A DNA stretch of 64,000 nucleotides from positions 4,024,504 to 4,088,503 of the forward strand of contig CP154957.1 of NCBI GenBank assembly GCA_039621445.1. The letters are read 5' to 3'. The position numbers and the translations under genes are program-made. Of the stretch, positions 1-16,410 are shown one piece after another. The notes beneath the pieces are model-generated. The model searched no databases. It was not told the DNA's origin and worked only from the letters and a program-made list of their open reading frames with translations. Origin of the DNA: Euglena gracilis. Taxonomy: Eukaryota; Euglenida; Euglenophyceae; Euglenales. Positions within the stretch are counted from its first letter, which is position 1. Each line of letters starts with the position of its first letter.

Positions 1-765
1 GTCTTTTTCAAAAAAAGTACCTTTTTTCGAAAGTTGGGGTTGTTGGAGTCCAATTAATTCATATTGCTGCATCCAAAGACCCTGGGTCAAAGGGTTGCAC
101 AATAACCTACGTTCTGCTTCATTTCATTGTGTTCTTCGCAAGGTGAATTGGACCGGGACATGTACTGTAGCACACGATCGGCCTGGAGATGACAAATCAC
201 AACAAACATCGAGAGAGCACCCCACGGTAGATGCCTGGCGGCCGTCTGACGATGCGCTGCCCTTCCTCTCAAAGAACGGGAGCGACCAGGCTCGACGGAG
301 CAGGTGTTCGATGGACGAAGAGTCGGGGGGACCCGGTTTCTTCCTGAGACTGGGGAGGTCCCCCCAACCACCCAACCCGGCGCGAGACCACCCCAGGGGG
401 GGGTGAGGGCAAAAGACATAAAATCGGGCCATCTATGGTATTTCCCAAAAAAAATCACCGGAATGCATACCCGGTGGTGTGTGTTTCTGGCCCGGGACCA
501 TCCGTCCACCCACCTCCTGAGGGGTCCAGTCCCGGACACAACCCACCAACCTCCCACCCCAGGGGGGTCTTCTGAGTCAAAAAAGTAGCCTGGTAAAGAC
601 CACCTGTTCCACCCAGTTGAAAAAAATCTGAATATTTTTTTCCAAATTGTAGTTCAGGTGCAGAAAAATAAATTTTTGCGACTTTGGGATTAAAAAAATC
701 AACACAACTCAAAAACAAACACAACATAAAAACATAACATCTCTTGAATCTAAACAAATTTAAAC
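1..765. other. No supported gene
   Basis: The minus strand around 170-310 is open in two frames and moderately GC-rich, so an exon is possible, but splice borders cannot be placed. The rest is C-run-rich spacer. Confidence 0.4.
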
Positions 766-998
766 CCCACCCCTAATAGAAGCACGGGGCCGCAACAAAC
801 GCAGGGTCCAAATAGAAGCGCACCCCCCGCCACCGAAGGCAGCGGTCAGCTACATGCGCACCCTCCCATTTTGATGGGATTTCTAAAGGAAATCAACAAA
901 AATCGCGCAGGTAGGGTCCAAACGCCAAACGAAGCGCACCCCCCGCCACCGGAGGCGGCGGTCCCTATAAGCGCACCCGTGCTTCTATTAGGGGGGGT
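766..998. mobile_element. Inverted-repeat element near the left end
   Basis: Left end ACCCCTAATAGAAGCACGGG, right end CCCGTGCTTCTATTAGGGGG. Flanks ATTTAAAC and GTTTAAAC agree at 7 of 8. Inside, the block GCGCACCCCCCGCCACCG occurs twice. Confidence 0.8.
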
Positions 999-1630
999 GT
1001 TTAAACACGACACAAATTTCTTGAACCTTTGAGTTTTGCAGAATTCAACTCATTCCCTGCCAATGGTATTGCCTGAGGGGCACGACCTTCCTTGAAACGA
1101 AGCCCGCACCACACTGTTCAGGGGGTGAAACCGCTTTAACCCAGAGTTCCAACCCCAATGATTTGCGACCGTCCTGGAATCAGCCCATCCCCATTTGCCA
1201 ACCCCAATGAGAAAGCACCGCAGTTGGAATCGGCTGGAACTTACCCACGTTTGCCACGCGCCACCCCAGCAAAATGTGCTGGAGGCCGATATCTGTTCAC
1301 GTGGCAACAACCCCGGGGGGAGGGGGGGTCCTGGAGTCCCCTGGAGTACCGGGAAAGGCAGGCACTACCCCTGGGCACCGATCTCGTCGTGGGCCAAAAA
1401 TGCCCAAAATAGGCTTTTTTGATAGAAGTTCCCCAGCGGCCAGGACGTTTGGCAATGCCCCCCCCCCCCCCCGGGCTTTGGATCTGGGTGGTTTGGAGTG
1501 CCTGTCGAAGCGACCACCGCCTCGGGTGGGGGGCCCTCCCTTAAAAGTCAGGCTGGTCGGCAGCAAAACACAACAAACATTTTTCTGTGCCAAATAAACC
1601 CAACAATTCTGGCGTGTGCTCGTTGTGCAC

Positions 1631-1798
1631 TTGCGCGCGTCTGCCGGTGCAGATTGCCTCCTCCTCCGGTCCATCGGGCCCCGGTCGCGGGGCTGGCCCG
1701 CCACTGACGGCCGGAGGAACCAGCGCGGTGGTAGTCCGGCAATGCAGGTGGAACGGCGCCGGCACCGGAAACGACAGGGTTGCGATGGGATCGAGGGG
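1631..1798 (-). CDS. Candidate proline-rich exon
   Basis: A 168-base exon (56 codons, phase 0 both sides) after a strong pyrimidine tract ending GAAG, with a donor GTGCAC after CAA. It reads PLDPIATLSFPVPAPFHLHC and continues with a proline- and glycine-rich stretch and an acidic PDGPEEE. It looks like disordered linker. It can follow the exon ending at 2290 in frame. Confidence 0.45.
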
Positions 1799-2271
1799 CT
1801 TCAAAAAGAAAGAAAAAGGAAAAAGAACACGGAAGAACACAAGTGATGGAAACAAAAAATGGAAAAAGAATCTGAATGTGGAAAGATGAAAAGGCGCGGG
1901 TGTGCATCATATCCCGAAACTATGCGCATCGCAGAATAAATGCACGCAGTTCCGAAAAACTGCGTCGTCCCCGAACACAATCTTCCACACCATAAGCAGC
2001 TCCTTTAATGCTATATATACCTGCACAAGAAGTGGTGTCAACAAGTTGCTGGTCAACACTTGCAAAATCTGCCAAACAGGCGCCAGCCTTCAGCTTCTGC
2101 GATTTCAATTTCAGATGAAAATGCCAAACAACTGGCTTGCAACCGTGCAGCATCGAACAACAATTATTGTTGTTAGACAACAATCATTCTTGTTATGGCA
2201 AGTCTGACGGAGAAATTGCGGCCGCCATTCAATAATTAAAATCGGAGCAACCTTGTCTGGCAAGCACAAAA

Positions 2272-2451
2272 CTACGGCCAGTTCCACACCCGGGAGAAGA
2301 TGTAGGTGGTGGAGTACTCGGTGAAGATGCCGAGACGCCAGCTGTTGGCCAGGTCGTACCGCACTAGCCTCTTCATCTGGAGCTGTAGCCGGTCCCGGCC
2401 CTTGAAGGGGTTGAGGTGGAGGCGGGCCAGCTGGAACGGGGACGCCTGCTC
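2272..2451 (-). CDS. Candidate downstream exon of the kinase gene
   Basis: Acceptor CTCTCAG ends at 2452. The reading frame encodes EQASPFQLARLHLNPFKG and then a segment with NSWRLGIFTEY and STTYIFSR. It either ends at a TAG (2272) or is spliced at GT after 2290. The spliced form is 162 bases, phase 0 at both ends, and joins in frame to the exon at 1798-1631. The W-R-L-G-I string recalls the start of KA1-type C-terminal domains of AMPK relatives, but the rest does not match well enough to claim it. Confidence 0.5.
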   Translation of the reverse strand, partial: EQASPFQLARLHLNPFKGRDRLQLQMKRLVRYDLANSWRLGIFTEYSTTYIFSRVWNWP

Positions 2452-2532
2452 CTGAGAGAGGGGGGTGGGCGGGGCCGGCTGCATGATGACACCTTACCCC
2501 CCCCCCCTGGATGTCGGTCCCAGGGATACCTA

Positions 2533-3211
2533 CTGTCATAGGAAAAAATAACATCTGGAAAAAATAACATCTGAATAAATAACATCCAGAGAGGCTTGTC
2601 AAAAGGCACTTAAAGGTTATCTAGTTCCAGCGCTTCAGTCACCTGGACTGCGCCATTGTTTAGGTGGAGGGAGTGCAAGGCATTGCAAAAAAAACTGGAG
2701 CGCACACCAGACATTTACCTACACCCCCCCACGAGTCATTGCCAGTTCCCCCCCCCAGGACCCCCACAGGACAGGGTCCTGGGGGGGGGGGACTGGCCAT
2801 AAATGCCCCCCACACCCCCCACACTTGACCAGTGTGGGCTTAAGGCAGGTGGGAGGGTCGGACTCCCCCCCGGTCCAGGAGGGGGGGTCGGGCATATATT
2901 GCAATAACTGGGTGATCCCAACACAAACAAATAGCATCTGGTGAGAGTATCCAGAGCATAACCCATGAAACGGTACATTCTTTACTTCAAAAAGGCAAGG
3001 ATTGAATGCAAGCCTGATGGACAGCCTCGTCCTTTGGTAATGATTGTCACAGTCGTTCGTGTTCTTCATCCCACATCCTATCCACTTTATACATCTTATC
3101 TATTTTCGACTTATTTCTGGAGCAAATGAAGAAAAAATAACATCTGACTAAATAACATCTAAAAGCGGCTTAGATGTTATTTTTTCCGGATGTTATTTTT
3201 TCCTATGACAG
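2533..3211. mobile_element. Tc1/mariner-like nonautonomous element (TA duplication)
   Basis: Inverted ends of about 40 bases start CTGTCATAGGAAAAAATAAC and carry repeated AATAACATCTG. The right end mirrors this to CCTATGACAG. TA on both sides (2531-2532, 3212-3213). Interior has G/C runs and no transposase. Confidence 0.78.
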
Positions 3212-4181
3212 TACATTACTGTGACGGCCGGGTTAGTACGTGTGAAAAACATGCGGCTATCATAAACGTTGCAAATGTTGAACACCTTTAGAGGGTAGGA
3301 AGAGGGCCCCAAATGAAGGCACATCCTCATGGAAATCAGTATGGAATCTTCATGGGCCCCTCAAACTGGAAGGTGATTCGGGGTTCCCATATGGTTCCCT
3401 GGGATACCTACGTTACCGGCCCTGTAGGTATCTGCTCGGATTCGCAAACCTGGCTGTTGCAGGGCTTGCGAATACGAGCCGATACCTACACGTGCACCGA
3501 CCCCGGGGGGAGGGGGCAAGGACACTGTCCCCGGTCAAAAACCAGTCAGTCCCCTCTCTCAACCCCCTCACCAATATGATGGTCGGCATACCTTGCACAA
3601 CGGTTTGGCCAAGGGGCCAGCCCCCCAGAATTGACGGGATTCCCCCAGAATCGCAAATGGATCGAAATTTCCTTCAACAAAGATGAAAAAAATGCACAGC
3701 AAACAAACTTACAAAAAATGCACGGCACCAAATTTACAAAAAATGTACGGCAACGAATTTACAAAAAAAATGCACGGCAAGAAATTTACAGAAAGACGGC
3801 AACGAATTTGAAAAAAATACACAGCAACAAATTTGCAAAAAAGCATGTTTCGGGGCTTTTTCAAAAAAATGCACATTGTGCAACTTGCATACAGTGCGGT
3901 TAAGAATTACGGAAGACAGAAATTTTGGCAAAATACCCAAATTTTGCCATATTTTTTCTCTTGTAATTTTCTCACTCCGTCGTTTTCGACGCCCTCTTGG
4001 GAAGCCGCAAGCACAATGCTGGGACGGGTATATTTTGCCCATGCCTGACCGATCTTGAACGTTCCCCCATTTTTTGCAAGCATTGCTGGGCGGGTACGTG
4101 CCACTACACCTTGAGCGACTGCAGCCACTGGGGGACAGAAAAATACGTTGAACACGCAACCAGGAGAAAAATGTCGCTCAC

Positions 4182-4259
4182 CTGTGTCGGAGGTTAATCC
4201 TTCATGGGGACCAGACCTCATTTTCTGTGCAGCATCTTGCACCTCAGCCATTTCGGAAT
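4182..4259 (-). CDS. Candidate exon, kinase gene or neighbour
   Basis: A 78-base exon with good borders: acceptor CTGACAG just above 4259 and donor GTGAGC at 4181. It encodes 25 full residues, starting SEMAEVQDAAQKM and ending GLTSDT, with a split codon at each end (phase 1 in, phase 1 out). The reading is hydrophilic with no known motif. It lies in line with the kinase gene, but an unseen exon would be needed to join its phase to 5374. Confidence 0.4.
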
Positions 4260-5373
4260 CTGTCAGGATGCAAATTCATGGCTAAAGAGGAGAAAAAGGA
4301 AAACTAAAAAATCCTTCTTTTAATAAGCAGAGGGAAGAAATATTTTTTTGGAAAAAACCAGATTTTGAGAAAATTAATTTTTCAAAAATAAAAAATTTTG
4401 CCAGATTTTTTTCTCGTAATTTTTTGCCGTAATTTTGGTATTCCGTAAATTTTAGCCACACTGTATGCCCCTCTCCTGCTGACTCCCACCCACCGAGAAT
4501 CCTTCCAACGAACAGCAGTGGGGTGCACAAAGACCTGAGCACAACGGCTGTAGCTGAGGCGGGTTGATACTCCGCGGTCTTCCACATAAAGATGACAGGA
4601 TTGACTGCAAATTGTTTGATGCAGATCCAATATAAAAAAAGGACAAAAATTGCTTTCCCCCCAAACACATCGGGGGCAACTTGATGCAGGTGCATGGTGT
4701 GGCCATTCCAATTAAACGCATTTGGCCTCCTTCCTCTGGATGGGGAGAACAGAAATCAACTCTCAATTAAAATTCATATTTTCAAATTCATTTTTTTGCA
4801 GCTAAAAATATTCCCTGCTCTCGGTTTCAAAATTGATCTTCTAGGGGGAAAAAATAGATACACATGCACCCACGCTACTTCAACACTTTTGCTGGTGGAT
4901 TGGTTGGTTTGATAGGTGTGCCCAATGCACAAACAAACACTCCGGAAAAAAAATTGTGGGCAACACCGTTCGCAAGCAAATCTGAACAGTGGCCATTATG
5001 GGGAACGTGGTTTTTCGTTCCATTTTTTGGGGACAATGTTTTCATTCTTTCCTTGAGGGACAATGTTTTCATTCTTTCCTTGAATCCACAATTTTACTTA
5101 AGAGAATTCTTCCATGAAAAACTTTTGGGAGAATTTACAATTGCATTCATAGCCAATTTGGACTCCCCGCTTTATGATTTTGAGAGGTTTTCACACCAGT
5201 CCAACCTCTTCACAAAAACCAGGGGGTTGAAACGCTCTGTATGAACAAAACCACGTCCCCGCCACAAATTGTCACCTTCACCACCCAAAAATGGAGGTGT
5301 GCCTTTTACTAAGTTTGAAAAATGACATTTATACAGCATTCGGATTGAATTTGGAGCTTTTCGCGGCAAGTAC

Positions 5374-5543
5374 ATTGTGGCCCGCCCTGCACGACCCTCC
5401 ATCAGTGGCGCTGGCCGCAGGCTGCTGGGCTTCACGCCCTTGTCCTCTTTCATCGGCGGCTGCGCGACCCGGCCGAAATCCCTGCGGAGAGGCGGGCAGC
5501 GGTATGTGACCACGGAACAGCACACACTGTCCGCCGATGGATC
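5374..5543 (-). CDS. Candidate kinase C-terminal exon
   Basis: Open in minus frame from a CTGCAG acceptor at 5544-5549 to a possible GT donor at 5373-5372. It encodes about 56 residues, starting DPSADSVCCSVVTYRC and including PPMKEDKGVKPSSLRPAP. It enters in phase 0, which matches the end of the last catalytic exon at 6942. The basic, proline-containing sequence suits a linker after a kinase domain, but I see no recognisable domain. The plus strand is also open here, so strand choice rests on splice signals, phase and position. Confidence 0.5.
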
Positions 5544-5959
5544 CTGCAGTGTAGCAATACCGTTGACCCAGGGCTGCGCGGTTGGGGGCAGTGGCAATGG
5601 GGGGGGGGGGTGGGCATCCGCCCCAGCGAAATAACGGTAGGGGGTCGGACTCGGCCGAAAGATTTTTGACCCAGCCACAAAAAATTAGGGAAAAAAAAGA
5701 ACACAAATGGCACACAACATTGCACACAGCACATGAGATTCATCACACAATCAGGGTGCCCAAACTCATTGAGGGTAACGCTAACAAGATTTTGTCACGC
5801 ACACCGAAGCGCTGTTTTTCGCACATCCAGCATTGCCCGTGCAACGCACAGCCCATGCCATTCCACACCGCCCCTCATCGAGGGGGCCCACACAACACGC
5901 AGGAGTTTTGTGCGCAATTTTGACAAAAAAAAAAAAAAATTCCCAAAAGGGCCTCCAAC

Positions 5960-6770
5960 CTTTATTTACAAGTCAAAACTTTTTTTCCCCACAAAAGAAC
6001 CTGTGGAGCAACATTTTTTCATTTGTGCAAATTGATGAGACTCATTTTCGGTCTCAACACCAACGATCACCAAACTGACTAACAAGCCCATGTTGCTGTT
6101 CCAGAACAAAATTATGACATCATTAAAAATTTCACTAAGAATAAAAAAAATTGGAGTGGTGGAGCTGTGGGATTGAGCGAACAATCACTCATCCATAAAA
6201 CTAATTAGGGTGATAGGGGGGTGCACCCTGGTCAACTGGTGGTCAGGATGCAGAACCAGGGGCCATTTGTATCGAGGGGGCCAATTGCAACACTGTCAGA
6301 GTGGTCAAGGGCCCCAACACGGGTGGATCTTTCACCAAACTCAATGTAACGCAACATAAAAATAAATAAAACAAAAAAAATCAAATAAAAAAAAAAAAAT
6401 AAAAAAATTTAAATAAATAAATATATATAAACTAAAATGACCTGTGAGCAGCAGTTTATTTGTGCAAAGGATGGACGACGTCATGATACCTCAGACACCA
6501 ACGATCCACTTCACTAATCTGCAAGCTGTGCTGTTCAGAACAAAGGAAATGTAGCGTGCTGCTTCACTGCGGATTGGATGTGACTGGGATTGAGCGAAAC
6601 ATCACTCATCTGCATTGGGTGAATAGAGGGAAGCAAGGCCCTGGATGCAAAAGTGGTCAATGGAAGCACGTCGGGGCATTGGCAGAGAAAAAAAATCTGG
6701 TGTGTTGGCCAATTGCACAATGTCAGAGTGGTCAAGATATTGAATTTGGTGTGGATACATAATATTAATG
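5960..6770. repeat. Two degenerate tandem units of about 430-440 bases
   Basis: Unit 1 (about 6010-6330) and unit 2 (about 6445-6760) share, in order, CACCAACGATC, GTTC-AGAACAAA, GGGATTGAGCGAA, ATCACTCATC and TGTCAGAGTGGTCAAG. Each is followed by an A-rich AAATAAATAAA tract. A trace of a third unit (AAGGATGGACG, ATGATACCTCAGAC) adjoins the kinase exon at 6942. Confidence 0.65.
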
Positions 6771-6777
6771 CTTTTCT

Positions 6778-6900
6778 GTAACAAGTATATAATAAATAAA
6801 CAAATAAAATAAATAAATTATAAAAAATAAATAATATATAAATGAATAAAGATAAATAATAAATAAAAATGATATAAAATAAAAATAAATAAAAGAATGT
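6778..6900. repeat. AATA-rich simple repeat
   Basis: Imperfect AATAAATA tract in the kinase downstream region, following the second degenerate unit. Confidence 0.9.
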
Positions 6901-6941
6901 TGTGTCGAGCAAGGATGGACGGGAACTCCGACAAATGATAC

Positions 6942-10994
<4,053 letters not shown>

Positions 10995-12107
10995 CGCCGG
11001 TTGCCATGCGATGGGGGGGGGGGGCAGCGTGGACACTTGAACAGGCTGAATTTGACCCCCGGGCGGCGGGAGGGGGGCTCGGAGCGCCAAGGAGTCCTGG
11101 GGAGTTCCTGGTCCCGGACCAAAGACCCACATGTCCCAAAGACAGGTTTTTTCCGGCCTTTCCTGTGCTTTCACCGGCGGTGCCTTGGTTGAGTGCCTAG
11201 GCACTTTTGGCCATAAACCCCAACCCACCCTCCTGGGGGGGGGGTTGCTAAGCAAGGAACCCCCTCCAGGGGGGTCAGACTTGTTTTGACATTACGCCTG
11301 CTCTCGACCAACAGAACACAATAAAAAATCACAAAAAGGTAAAATACAAAAGAAAGCAAATGAGCAAGTTTCCATCCCCCCTGTGTGCGCTGTGTATGTT
11401 TTTTTGGGGGTGCATTTTATCCCTTCTTCTGGCCGGGCTCTGTTTTTCGCCTCTGGCCCTTTTTGTCTGCATACGTGTGGAGGTGGCCGGAGTTTCCCCC
11501 CCCCCCCCCCCAGTTGTGTGCCACTTTGGAAAGCATTTTCTCTTCGTTCACCGCTTGCCTCGATGCAGGCGATCGACGGAGCCAGTCGCGGTCAGGAAAG
11601 GCGACCAGCGGGCGGGTGGTACAGGTATGCCTGCGACTGCCGGCGGGCCCCGGACTGCCGGGCGGAGGACCGCCTTCTGGAGAGTGCCTGGGAAAGCGCA
11701 GTTCGTGTGAAATACCCAGGTGTACCTAGTACCAAGTAAACCCCCCTCCAAATATAAAGCCCCCCCAGGGGGTCTGGTTTTGCCGCCCAAATATTAAGCG
11801 CCCCCCCCCCCCCGACGTGGAGCCAGACACTGGTGTCAGTCAGGAAAAAATAGAGAAATTTTGAGTGGATACAACATTCTTTTTACCAGAAATGCTCCAT
11901 TGTGGATAATAAGTGCACATTTTTGCGAAAAATCGGAGGTACACAGCGAAAATTTGGCATAAAAATGGTAATTGGCCACAATTGAAGCCGAAGGTCATAG
12001 ATGCCACCCGAAAAAGTTTGATCCGCCTCCCCCCCCAATATAAAGCCCCCCCCTGAGGGTCTTGAAATCCTGTCCAAATATAAAGCTGGGGGGGTTATAT
12101 TGGGGGG

Positions 12108-12130
12108 GGGGGGTAGGGTTAGGGTTAGAA
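12108..12130. repeat. Interstitial telomere-type repeat (TTAGGG)
   Basis: GGGTAGGGTTAGGGTTAG. The reverse CTAACCCTAACCC occurs at 12208-12224, at 13497-13523 (four units) and at 42571-42586. Arms of the element at 51574 carry similar blocks. Confidence 0.85.
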
Positions 12131-12224
12131 ATTTGGCTTAAATTTAGTCTAACTTGCACTAAGTTGTGCAAATAACACCAATCTACAAGAAAGGCCCAAA
12201 ATTAACTCCTAACCCTAACCCTAT

Positions 12225-12373
12225 TCAATCATTAATTATTCCATCATATATTACATATTATATATTATATTCTATATTATAGATTATAGATTATAGGTTT
12301 TATATTATATATAATATATTGCATATTACAGATTGCATATTATGTATTATATGTATATATTATATATACATAG

Positions 12374-12408
<35 letters not shown>

Positions 12409-12560
12409 TTATTTTATATGTTATATGTTAGAAATTATATATTATATATTATATATTATATGGCATATATTGTGTATTTATATTTTATATTGTATATTGT
12501 ATATTATATATATATATTATTATACATTATATATGATCATATATATTATGTATAATATAT
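12225..12560. repeat. AT-rich simple repeat block
   Basis: Imperfect TATA/ATTATAT repeats, next to TTAGGG-type repeats at 12108-12130 and 12208-12224. The block with the flanking GTGGGA...CCACGATGGCC sequence recurs at about 13559-13660, suggesting a duplicated subtelomere-like unit. Confidence 0.85.
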
Positions 12561-13496
12561 ACGACAGGTGGGAGCTTTGGACCCCCGGGGGGGGGTCCTA
12601 AAATTCACCCCACGATGGCCATCCAAAAAAAAAATCCTGTTCCCGTCCTCTGCGATCGCAGGCTTTTGGGGGGGGGGGGTTCGGCCGGATGCCCGCGACG
12701 CGCACATCCAGCCCTAACCCAGGTCGCGCATTTCCCAAAGGTGGCAGACATTCAGGGAGGAAGAAAGATAAACGGTCGGCCCCCACAGGGGATTTGGCTC
12801 TCCGGGTCCTCCAGGGTGCCCCCAAAAGGGCAGGTTCCCGGAAATTTCCCCTGCCTGCCTGCCACCCTTGGCGAATCGCGCGCGGTTCCTGGGTTCGGCC
12901 CGCCCGCACAGGAGAAGATCCGGACGGCTGGTCCTCACCCTAACCCTACGCCCTTCACTAACCCTCTGGGTCGGTGGGGAGAACCCCTCTGGGATTTTAA
13001 CAGAAAATTCTTGCCATGCCATACATACACACATATGCATCTTAATCTTATCTTTACAAGTATCTTTATCTTAATGTATATAAATATATCTTAATATAAA
13101 TTGTGTTGGTATAAACGTACAACATTAATAATTAACAAAGAATGCATATTCATTTGACATGCATGATTTTATATGGTATGCATTTATTTGATATATATTT
13201 GTGTATATATGCAACATATGTATAACATTGCGCATGCATAATATTATGGAGAGATATAAGATATAGCAAACATAGCATATATAACATATACACACATATA
13301 GCGTACATATGGCCAAGCACCTATAGCTAAAATCCTGATATGGCATATGTGTATATAGCATAAATACAGATAGAGAGAGATATAATAGATAACAGATATA
13401 TAGCATATGGTACATATATATGGCAATTGTTAAGTTTAGTCCCCCCCCCGGGGGTGATAGCCTTGACATCGGGTTGGACACGGGCCCGGTGGACTG

Positions 13497-13523
13497 GCTA
13501 ACCCTAACCCTAACCCTAACCCT
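13497..13523. repeat. Interstitial telomere-type repeat (CCCTAA)
   Basis: Four near-perfect CCCTAA units within a region of AT-rich simple sequence. Confidence 0.88.
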
Positions 13524-14449
13524 TACCCTGAGCCTAACCATAACCGTAGTAGTAATATAATATGTATAATATATGTGTCTATATGGCAGGTGGGAATTTA
13601 GGCTCCCCCGGGGGTCCTAAAGTTTCCCACGATGGCCACGGGTACCCAGCCTGGCATGGTACCATCAAAAAATTGGCCAAAAAAGCATTCCCAAAATCTT
13701 TCTGGAGTTTGAAGCAGAAACCCGGGCGACACCCGGGCCTCCGTCCTTAACAGCCATCCCCCTCCAGCCTGGACACCCCACCCACTACCGTCCTGGGGGG
13801 GATGGAAAGTTGAAGCCAGGTTGTCCGCGTGTCATTGGGATTTTTGAAAGAATGGGATTGAGGGTAAGATTGTTTTTCCTCTGCAACCCAGGGGGCCTCA
13901 AGGGGCTGGTGAAATGGCGCGGGGGAGGGGGGCATGCAACTGTGGATGGACCCTCAAAAAGCGCAGACAAAAAAGCACAAAAAAAAACGCAAATTACATG
14001 CAAAATACTCACACTTTCCATAATTTTCAATTTTGCAAAAAGAATAATCATTTTTTTGACCAAAAACTGCAAAGGTGTCAAAAATGACAAAAATTTTGGT
14101 TTCGGGGGAAAATTGGGGCCAAAACGAGGAATTATTCGCAATTAAAGAAATTTCCAGCAAAAATTCAAAAATTGCTGGAGGAAAAAAGACACCAAAAAAC
14201 CGCAAAAAAAAACAGACTTGCCCCCCCCCCCCCCTGCACCCATCACCAGCCACCTACTTTTCTTGGGGGTTGGATTTACTTGATGTTACTTGCAGAGGCT
14301 GATTATGATTCCGCACACCTTTGTTTCTGAAGTTTGGTGCAAGGATTCTTGTGGCGTCACACTGTTGCCTGATATTCCACCACAGGGCGGTCCTTAAGCA
14401 AAAAAAAAAATCCTGTACCCATACACTTCAACCAAAAAATAAGGAAAAG

Positions 14450-15180
14450 GGGATTTTGGCCGGGGAAAAATTCTTTGAAAATCTTTTTTTGAAAAATGAA
14501 CCTAAAATACATGGTTTTTTGATGGAAAATCACATTTTTTCCAAAAAAAATCACCAAAATTTTATGGTTGAAAAATGTTAGTTTTTAGGAGGGTGGTCAA
14601 AAAAATGCAGGTCAAAAAAATAGGACCAAATTTTGGAACATTCAAATTTTTCTTGGAAATTTTTTGGATTTTCAGTGGCATTTTTTGGCTTCCAAAATCT
14701 CTCAAAATCAAAATTTTGAGAAATGTTGAAATTTTAGAAGGTGTGAAAAAAATGGGGTTTGGGGGGTTTGGGCAACATTTTGGGCAGCATTTTCATCAAT
14801 TTCAGGAAAACGGGGGGATTTGGGCTGAATTTTTTTGAAAATTTTTGAAAAATGAACACAAAATACCGGGGGGAAAAAACTGCGGCTAGATAAAATTAGA
14901 ACCGACAAAATTGGAAGCCGAAAAAATTGGTGATTTTTTGATGGAAAATTGGTGATTTTTTTTTCACAGAAAAATCTCAAAGATTTCAGGGTTAAATTTG
15001 GTAGTTTTAGGAGGGGAGTGGAAATTGACCAATTTTGGCACAATCAAATTTTACTGACATTTTTTCAGTGTCAAATTTTTTTGGATATTCAATGGCATTT
15101 TTTTGTTTCAAAAACCTCTGAAAATCAAAACTTTGAGAAAAGGATTTTTTGGAAGGTGTGAAAAATGGGGTTTTGAGGGA
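14450..15180. repeat. Tandem copies of a dispersed T-rich repeat
   Basis: Two diverged copies (about 14490-14730 and 14840-15140) share GAAAATGAAC, TTTTTTGATGGAA, CAATGGCATTTTTT and CAAAATTTTGAGAAA. A third copy is at 34255-34500. No coding potential. Confidence 0.75.
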
Positions 15181-15424
15181 GTTTTCCTTGCAAAATGGCC
15201 ATTTTTTTGAGGGAAAAGCTCTCAAATCATTTTTTTTTGGTCATCAAAAAGTGACGTTTTTAGTTTTTCCAGACGTTTTTTTGTTGTGTTTTTTCATATA
15301 AAAAAACTTGTTTTTTTAAAAAAAAACAAGTTTTTTTTTAAAAAAGAACAAGTTTTTTCAAAAAAGATGTTTTTTTTTAAAAAAACAAGCAGTCAACCTT
15401 GGCAAGCACCTATGGTCAAGCCCC

Positions 15425-15482
15425 AAAAATACCCCATTTTAGGCCATTTTAGGCCATTTTTGGCCATTTTAGGCCATTTTAG
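15425..15482. repeat. GGCCATTTT short tandem repeat
   Basis: Five or so units of TTAGGCCATTTT. The same core recurs at 28680-28722 and 30255-30350, and as looser TTGGCCA repeats at 37740-37930. Confidence 0.85.
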
Positions 15483-16410
15483 CTCTGGGTGCCTGCATAT
15501 GGGTCAAAAAATGGGTCAAAAAAACACCCGGCGCCGAAGGCGCCGGAAAATTTTTTTCGGGTCCAAAACTGCCCTGGGGGGGGGGGGCGGTCCTTAAGGG
15601 CGGTCCTTAACTAAAAGGAAAAAAATCCCTCCCTTATGGACCGCCCTGCTCCACCATCGTAACGACAGGGGCAAGATTAGTGTCGACCATAATATTTTTA
15701 ATAATAATAGACCAAAAGGTCTGCCAATAATAAACCGGGTCTGATTTGCAAGCTGGAAAATCATTGTCTAGGTGTGGTATTTAACTGGGAATTGACAGTC
15801 ACTGAGGAAGAACTCTGTGGAACGTGCATTTGAGCTCAGTCCTGAGTTTTCATTCATGACACCATAATGACTGAATACTGAAAGCGAAGTGCACAATGCG
15901 ATAAAGACAATACGCATCAAATTGGAAATTGAGAAATTTCCAGCATTTTTGTACTCAACTTTTGCTTTCCATTTGCATTGCCGAAAAACAGAAATAACAT
16001 CCTGCAACAGTGTGGACCGCTCGGTGTCGAAATGCGCATGCCCATTTCCGTTGACAGCCGTCTGCAGGACAATGAAGCATCAGTTCATGGACAAACTTAT
16101 TGAAACTGCACTCTCCCGCCTGTTTGCCTGTTTGCCTGGTAACGGAAAAGAGGTTCACCGCCCTGGGTTCTGGAGAGTGCTCAGCAGCAGCAGACTGGCC
16201 CCCGGCAGAGCTTTCGGGAGGGTGGGGGGTCATGATGCCGATCTGCTTGTTGGCCCTCCTGGCGCCAGGCAACCCGTTTCCAGTACCTCTCGCCCGGGCC
16301 ATGATTGAAGGCAAAGCCGGGGGGCCAGGTTTACATGTTAAGAATTTCGAGGGCCATGTGCAAAAGGTTAAAAGCCAACTTTACGGTGGCCAAGTTTGCA
16401 CGTTAAGGAG

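Larger units (their letters stand above)
10995..16160. other. Upstream of the kinase: repeats, no supported gene
   Basis: Contains G/C-run spacer, a GC-rich open stretch at 11560-11710 that could be an exon on either strand, telomere-type repeats, AT blocks and the T-rich dispersed repeats. The kinase promoter or trans-splice site is not recognisable. Confidence 0.5.

Noticed and set aside
2272-2451. KA1 domain call for the exon with WRLGI
   Set aside because: Only one short string agrees. The remaining sequence lacks the expected pattern.
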